A stretch of 64,000 bases of DNA. It comes from Brachynemurus nebulosus. Taxonomy: Eukaryota > Arthropoda > Insecta > Neuroptera > Myrmeleontidae. Under the pieces are notes generated by a model. The model was not told the DNA's origin. It ran no database searches and saw nothing but the letters and a program-made list of their open reading frames with translations. Numbering within the stretch: position 1 is the stretch's first letter; each line of letters opens with the position of its first letter. Position numbers and translations under genes: made by a program. Positions 63,298-64,000 of this stretch are shown here, piece after piece. The DNA is taken from assembly GCA_035578155.1 (NCBI GenBank), contig JAPWDM010000003.1, positions 23,338,916 to 23,402,915 of the forward strand, in the 5' to 3' direction.

Positions 63298-63901
63298 TTT
63301 ATACGATTTTTGTTGTGAAAAGTGACAAAGCAACGATCCCATGTTTTTTATTCATTTTTATTTATTTTATATATTTAATATAATTTTTTGAAAAAAAGTG
63401 TCTTTAAAAAAGGGCGGGAATTGGTGTTCACGATTGCGGCCGCAGTTTTCATTTGGAAAAAAAATCAAATATTTTGTCAATCTGTAGGTAAGCCGCTATG
63501 TACCTATGTGAGCTTTTTTTTGGAAATTTGAAAAACTGGCGGTGGTTTAAATAAAAGATACAAAATGATTTATAGTTTTCCGTGTGGAAAAATTGAAAAA
63601 TTTCAAAAAAAAGCTCCCTTAGGTACACAGCGGCTTACCTACATATTGATAATCTATTTGATTTTTTTTTCCAAATGAAAACTGCGGCCGCAATCGTGGG
63701 CACCGATTTCCGCCCTTTAAAGACTTTTTTCAAAAAATTATAATTATAAAAAATAAATAAAAATGAATAAAAAAATATTTTTGTATTATTGTCAAATAGT
63801 GGTACTAACCGTAAAAAAAAAAAAAAATTCATCCCCATTCCCCCATCCTATCCATTCGAAAAAAAATTCGCCAAGTGCGTGTCGGGCACGCATTATAAAA
63901 G

Positions 63902-64000
63902 TTCCGTGGTCAGTCGAATGATGCCGTCATTGAGGCAGTGCAAGAGTGGATTAACATTCAACCTAAAGAATTTTTCGCTTCCGGTATAAAAAAGCTTCCG
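63902..64000 (+). pseudogene. Mariner-type transposase remnant, cut by the window end
   Basis: The plus-strand frame reads SNDAVIEAVQEWINIQPKEF then FASGIKKLP up to the last base. This resembles the C-terminal part of mariner transposases (a VQEWL..QPKEFF..GI..LP pattern). A stop lies in frame just upstream, and the preceding sequence is non-coding repeat, so only a fragment is present here. It may continue to the right. Confidence 0.65.

Larger units (their letters stand above)
62955..63350. mobile_element. Penelope-like palindrome with two hammerhead-like motifs
   Basis: Arms of about 180 bp: ACATGGGATCGTTGCTTTGT mirrors ACAAAGCAACGATCCCATGT. Each arm contains CTGAGGA, T, a GGC/GCC stem, GAAA, GTCGACTC, with CAC or CAT before and GTG after. 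TTATTCATTTTTA occurs on both sides (about 62898 and 63348), suggesting a target duplication longer than 10 bp. The Penelope-like assignment is by analogy with known hammerhead-bearing elements. Confidence 0.6.
62761..63875. mobile_element. Large foldback of the 18778 family, with insertion
   Basis: The left arm begins AGATACCATCACAGTGTTAT after TA and includes GATGGATAGGATGGGGGAAT and TTGCGGCCGCAGTTTTCATT. All of these recur in reverse on the right (63600-63875). The 18778 element has the left half and centre only, with a different right end. The palindrome at 62955-63350 has inserted into the left arm. Confidence 0.82.

Overview
This window is AT-rich (roughly three quarters A+T by eye), intron-rich and transposon-dense nuclear DNA from a eukaryote. 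The one gene I can name is an orthologue of the insect chromatin factor Alhambra (Alh, the AF10/MLLT10 family), and the repeats are of kinds common in insects: Tc1/mariner and pogo/Tigger elements, hAT elements, small inverted-repeat elements with TAA target duplications, RTE-like 3' ends and Penelope-like fragments. I read it as an insect contig but cannot fix the order or species. There are no bacterial operons, and I found no tRNA or rRNA genes and no CRISPR arrays.

Two genes are visible, both on the minus strand. At the right, four Alh exons (54576-62080) encode the octapeptide motif and leucine zipper that contact DOT1L in the vertebrate homologues, then a Ser/Gln-rich C-terminal region. 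The PHD-finger exons would lie beyond position 64000. In the middle (31181 to about 32060) is the 5' end of an unidentified secreted or membrane protein gene: a TATA box, an untranslated exon, a 5'-UTR intron and a first coding exon ending in a signal peptide. Its later exons were not recognised.

The rest is intergenic or intronic DNA built from mobile elements. The left part (1-20 kb) holds a 1.5-kb near-palindrome, small TAA-flanked elements, a perfect 314-bp duplication and a CA/TA-bearing element. The part from 20 to 31 kb holds the intact copy A of a non-autonomous TA-target element, a foldback, an 848-bp inverted-repeat element and a decayed Tc1-like element. The block at 35025-39152 is a four-element nest: a second copy (B) of the 20588 element, split by a pogo/Tigger-like element (with a broken CENP-B-type transposase and its own Tc1-like insertion) and by a 1.17-kb inverted-repeat element. 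Copy A gives the empty site for both direct insertions, and removing them brings copy B to within one base of copy A. The part from 40 to 54 kb holds more foldbacks, a Tigger-type MITE nested in another element, and an RTE-like 3' end inside a long-TIR MITE. The Alh introns carry a hAT element with a perfect 8-bp duplication, nested hAT-like copies, MITEs and a diverged tandem array. At the right edge a large foldback has itself been invaded by a smaller palindrome whose arms each carry a hammerhead-ribozyme-like motif, followed by a mariner transposase remnant cut by the window end.

The most interesting signals are the self-dating transposon nest, the paired hammerhead-like motifs (with a third, diverged one at 50.6 kb), and several long inverted repeats that could give long double-stranded RNA if transcribed.
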